From Peptococcaceae bacterium (GTDB lineage: Bacteria; Bacillota; DSM-521; Neomoorellales; Neomoorellaceae), in NCBI GenBank assembly GCA_003509545.1, contig DOLC01000016.1, forward strand, positions 1 to 17,681: a stretch of 17,681 bases of DNA, given 5' to 3'. The position numbers and the translations under genes are program-made. This document shows positions 15,158 to 17,681 of the stretch, piece after piece. How positions within the stretch are numbered: the stretch's first letter is position 1; every line of letters begins with the position of its first letter. The notes beneath the pieces were generated by a model that was not told where the DNA came from, searched no databases, and worked only from the letters and a program-made list of their open reading frames with translations.

Positions 15158-16561
15158 CTAGCTTCCCATCTGTACCGTGGCCCTTACCTCGCCGCTTACT
15201 CCAGCAACGAAACGGGCGGCCCACTCGGGATGGGCAGGGGCATAAAGGTGGTTGTAGCCGGCCAGAATTCGCCGGTAAAGGATTCCGTCGAAGCCATCCT
15301 CGACCCCGGCACCCCGTAACACCCGATAGGCAAAAGCTATCTTTTCCCTTTCCAGGTTTATAACCCGCGAGTGGTGGAATTCGTGGCCCTTCACCCGGGT
15401 GCCCGGGCGGAAAAAGGGATTGCCGGCGCGGGCCTCCAGGAGGGTGTAGCCGTGGCCCTGGGGATTCTTTTCCAACCTGACATCCAGGGGCAGCGCTCCC
15501 ACCATTTCAAAGACCCGGTCCTCCAGGTACAGCCGGCGGGCCAGATAGATCAACCCGCCGCATTCGGCATAAATGGGCAGTCCGTCCTCCGCGGCCCGGC
15601 GGATGGATCTGCGCAGGTCGGCATTGGCCTCCAGTTCGGCGGCGAATACTTCGGGAAAACCTCCTCCGATGTAGAGGCCGTCGACGGCCGGCAAGGAACT
15701 GTCTTTAAGGCTGTCCACGGTTACCAGGCGCGCGCCGGCCCGGAGGAGGGCTTCCAGGTTTTCCGGGTAATAAAAATGAAAAACCCGGTCCCTGATCACC
15801 CCGAGACGGACGCCCCCTGCAGGGTCTGGGGAGCCGGAAACGCCTTCCCCCGGCAGGGGCCGCGCCCTGCGGGCTATCTCCCAAACCCCGTCCACGTCTA
15901 CGGCCCCTTCCACCGCCTTCCTGGTAGCCTCCAGGGCCCGGTGCAGGTCTTCCCTCTCGGCGGCTGGTATCAGGCCCAGGTGCCGGTCGGGTATGACGTA
16001 GGCGTCGTCTTTCGGTAAGGCCCCCAGGACGGGGAGGTCGGTGTAGGCTTCTATAGCCCGCCACAGCATGTTTTCGTGGCGGGGCCGGGCCACCCGGTTG
16101 AGGATGACGCCGGAGAGCCTCAAGCGGGGATCGAACTCTTGAAAGCCCTTTACCAGCGCCGCCACACTCCGGGTCATACGGGTGGTATCCACCACAAGAA
16201 TCACCGGCGCCTCCAGGGCCAGGGCAATTTCCGCCGTGCTCCCGCTCCCCCTGATATCCAGGCCGTCAAAAAGGCCCATGGCCCCCTCGATGACCGCCCC
16301 GTCTGCCTCGCGGCAGCCGTATAGGAATAGCCGCCTGAGCTCCTGGGCATCCACAAAATACAAGTCCAGGTTGCGGCAGGGGCGCCCGGCGGCCAGGGAG
16401 AGCCAGCTGGGATCGATGAAATCGGGGCCCTTTTTAAAGGGCTGCACCCTTAGCCCCTTTTTAACCAGGGCGGCAACAAGGCCCAAGCTCAAAATGGTCT
16501 TGCCGGAACGCCCATGGGGGGCGGCCAAAACGACTCTAGGTATATTTCGGTAGGACAACAT
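15158..16561 (-). CDS. Cobyrinate a,c-diamide synthase-like amidotransferase (CobB/CbiA family; probable siroheme amidase DsrN)
   Basis: A 467-residue enzyme from the ATG at 16561. The N-terminal dethiobiotin-synthetase-like domain has the P-loop PHGRSGKT (15-22) and KKGPDFIDP (43-51). The C-terminal class I glutamine amidotransferase domain has nucleophile Cys334 (YAECGGLIYL) and histidines near 393-397 and 438. The family amidates acetate side chains of tetrapyrroles with glutamine and ATP. It overlaps the 3' end of the sulfite reductase gene by 26 bases and no other corrin gene is visible, so amidation of siroheme, as proposed for DsrN beside dsrAB, is more likely than cobalamin synthesis. 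The frame is open to 16603, but AGGGAG before 16561 supports this start. Sequence alone does not separate DsrN from CbiA. Confidence 0.85.
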   Translation of the reverse strand: MLSYRNIPRVVLAAPHGRSGKTILSLGLVAALVKKGLRVQPFKKGPDFIDPSWLSLAAGRPCRNLDLYFVDAQELRRLFLYGCREADGAVIEGAMGLFDGLDIRGSGSTAEIALALEAPVILVVDTTRMTRSVAALVKGFQEFDPRLRLSGVILNRVARPRHENMLWRAIEAYTDLPVLGALPKDDAYVIPDRHLGLIPAAEREDLHRALEATRKAVEGAVDVDGVWEIARRARPLPGEGVSGSPDPAGGVRLGVIRDRVFHFYYPENLEALLRAGARLVTVDSLKDSSLPAVDGLYIGGGFPEVFAAELEANADLRRSIRRAAEDGLPIYAECGGLIYLARRLYLEDRVFEMVGALPLDVRLEKNPQGHGYTLLEARAGNPFFRPGTRVKGHEFHHSRVINLEREKIAFAYRVLRGAGVEDGFDGILYRRILAGYNHLYAPAHPEWAARFVAGVSGEVRATVQMGS

Positions 16562-17633
16562 GGTCTCTCCCTTTCTCGCCGGCCGGGGAACCGGCCCCGT
16601 CAACTCCTAGGAGTTCGCAGAAATGGTCTTTCCCCAGCCGTTCAATAAAGGCGGCCAACCTCTCGCCGGGTCTGCTTTCCCTTATCCACACGTCCAGAAT
16701 AACACTTATCCGGCGGCAGATCTCCCCGTAGTCCAGTGGTCTGACCGGTATGAAGGGGAAGATAACTTGCCCCAGGGAGGGCCGGGAACCTCCCCTTCCC
16801 CCTACCAGTATGGCCGCTCCCCGGTTAATTCCCATTCGGATGCCCCGGGGAGCGGCCTGGGCGCAGGACGTACACCGCACGCAGCGCTCCTCGTTTATGG
16901 TGACGGAAGTTCCCTCGGCTATCCGTTTGGGACGGATGGCCCCGGTCGGGCACCAGGATATTAGAAGACCGATATCCTCATTGGCGGCAATCAAATCTCT
17001 ATCGTTTACTTCGGGAAAGTCGGCAAAAACTCCTAGAATCCCGATGTCGGCCTCCACGCCGCCTCCGCAACTGTTGGGACAACCGCTTATGGACACCTTC
17101 AGAGGAGCCGGTAGTTCGGGAATCCTGAAGTGGCGGTATAGATAATCTCCGAGGACTTTGGCCATGCTGGGGGCGTCCAGGGCTGCATTTTGACAATGTA
17201 CAAAGGACGTACAGCACTTAATCTGGTGCAGGGTCCGGCCCGTACCTCCCACCGGAAAGCCCGCGGCGGCCAACTCCTCGAGGAGGTTGTCCAACTCGGC
17301 CGGGTTCACCCCTACCAGCTCGAAGCCCTGCCTGAAGGTGCGCCGGCCGGTGAGGGCATACTTCCTGATGAAACCCGCCAGTTTGCGCAAGGACTCTGCG
17401 GCCAGAAGGCCGTTGGGAGGCAGCAGTATTCGCACACTCCATAATTCACTGCCGTCCCGCGCTATATGCTTGATAATGCCCGGCCCGACTTCTTCGTGCC
17501 AAACCCAGGTCCCCGCCTTGTCTTGAAGGTAGGGCGGCAACTCCCGCCGGAAATCGGGCATGATGCCCGCAGGCAGTTCCCCTGTTTCGGACAAAGACTT
17601 ACCCCCCTCTCTGCTGGTACCCCTCGAAGGCAT
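16536..17633 (-). CDS. Dissimilatory-type siroheme sulfite reductase, DsrB-like subunit
   Basis: A 365-residue protein matching DsrB in length and order: an N-terminal ferredoxin-reductase-like half domain, a siroheme/4Fe-4S domain, an inserted ferredoxin domain (about 230-275) and a C-terminal ERLAAFIERLG helix. The siroheme cluster motif is the full Cys-x5-Cys (CTSFVHC) then Cys-x3-Cys (CPNSC) pattern. The ferredoxin domain keeps CPTGAI and CVRCTSC, the four ligands used in DsrB, while the next Cys, usual in CxxCxxCxxxCP, is Ala. It should reduce sulfite six electrons to sulfide with a DsrA partner, which may lie beyond 17681. Start ATG has GGAGGAG upstream, but the frame stays open to the window edge and a TTG at 17594 is an alternative. 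AsrC-like or Dsr-like proteins of other roles are alternatives. Confidence 0.78.
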   Translation of the reverse strand: MPSRGTSREGGKSLSETGELPAGIMPDFRRELPPYLQDKAGTWVWHEEVGPGIIKHIARDGSELWSVRILLPPNGLLAAESLRKLAGFIRKYALTGRRTFRQGFELVGVNPAELDNLLEELAAAGFPVGGTGRTLHQIKCCTSFVHCQNAALDAPSMAKVLGDYLYRHFRIPELPAPLKVSISGCPNSCGGGVEADIGILGVFADFPEVNDRDLIAANEDIGLLISWCPTGAIRPKRIAEGTSVTINEERCVRCTSCAQAAPRGIRMGINRGAAILVGGRGGSRPSLGQVIFPFIPVRPLDYGEICRRISVILDVWIRESRPGERLAAFIERLGKDHFCELLGVDGAGSPAGEKGRDHVVLPKYT

Positions 17634-17681
17634 GAGCGTCTCCTCCGAAAATAACTCCCCTCCGGGCCGGCATTGTTTTCG

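Noticed and set aside
15158..16561. Assignment of the amidotransferase to cobalamin synthesis
   Set aside because: No other corrin gene is in the window and it overlaps a sulfite reductase gene. It is kept only as an alternative.
16536..17633. Loss of a ferredoxin cluster because the fourth Cys of CxxCxxCxxxCP is Ala
   Set aside because: In DsrB the cluster is held by the Cys of the preceding CPT segment plus CxxCxxC, all of which are present here, so the cluster is probably intact.
17599..17681. End of an upstream gene in another frame (27 codons ending at TAA 17599-17601)
   Set aside because: The piece is too short to recognise. It might be the tail of a dsrA-like gene overlapping the DsrB-like start, which would favour the TTG start at 17594, but nothing in it supports that.

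Overview
The window reads as a thermophilic, GC-rich anaerobic Firmicute close to Moorella or a related Moorellaceae genus. The grounds are an oxalate oxidoreductase of the Moorella type, a selenocysteine-containing SelD, a dissimilatory-type sulfite reductase and an S-layer (SLH) surface protein, with GTG/TTG starts and strong GGAGG ribosome sites. The genus is an inference. Every convincing gene lies on the minus strand, so transcription runs from high to low coordinates.

In transcription order, the first block (17633 to 13143) is a tight cluster: a DsrB-like siroheme sulfite reductase, an overlapping CobB/DsrN-type amidotransferase, a regulator with three tandem Xre-type helix-turn-helix domains, and selD. 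The selD reading frame is interrupted by an in-frame TGA at 14142-14144, which is the selenocysteine codon (residue 17). A bacterial SECIS-like hairpin lies just behind it.

The second block (12983 to 4513) looks like an oxalate-utilisation locus. It starts with a GntR/FCD regulator, followed by a CDC48-type double AAA+ ATPase, the three subunits of a thiamine-diphosphate 2-oxoacid:ferredoxin oxidoreductase (gamma-delta fusion, alpha, beta), an LctP-family permease and a small membrane protein. The alpha subunit has arginines where pyruvate enzymes have the YPITP threonine, and its length and residue numbering match oxalate oxidoreductase. Copies of a TGGTATACCA palindrome sit in front of gntR and in the long structured leader ahead of the AAA gene, so the regulator probably controls itself and the operon. 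A plausible scheme is oxalate or a related small acid entering through the permease, oxidation to two CO2 with electrons passed to ferredoxin, and use in the acetyl-CoA pathway.

The last block (4431 to 60) holds an NAD-dependent epimerase, a decayed fragment of a potassium-transport RCK_C (TrkA-C) domain, and a large secreted beta-helix protein anchored by three SLH domains. I saw no tRNA, rRNA, CRISPR array, insertion sequence or prophage gene. Bases 1-59 hold nothing I can identify.
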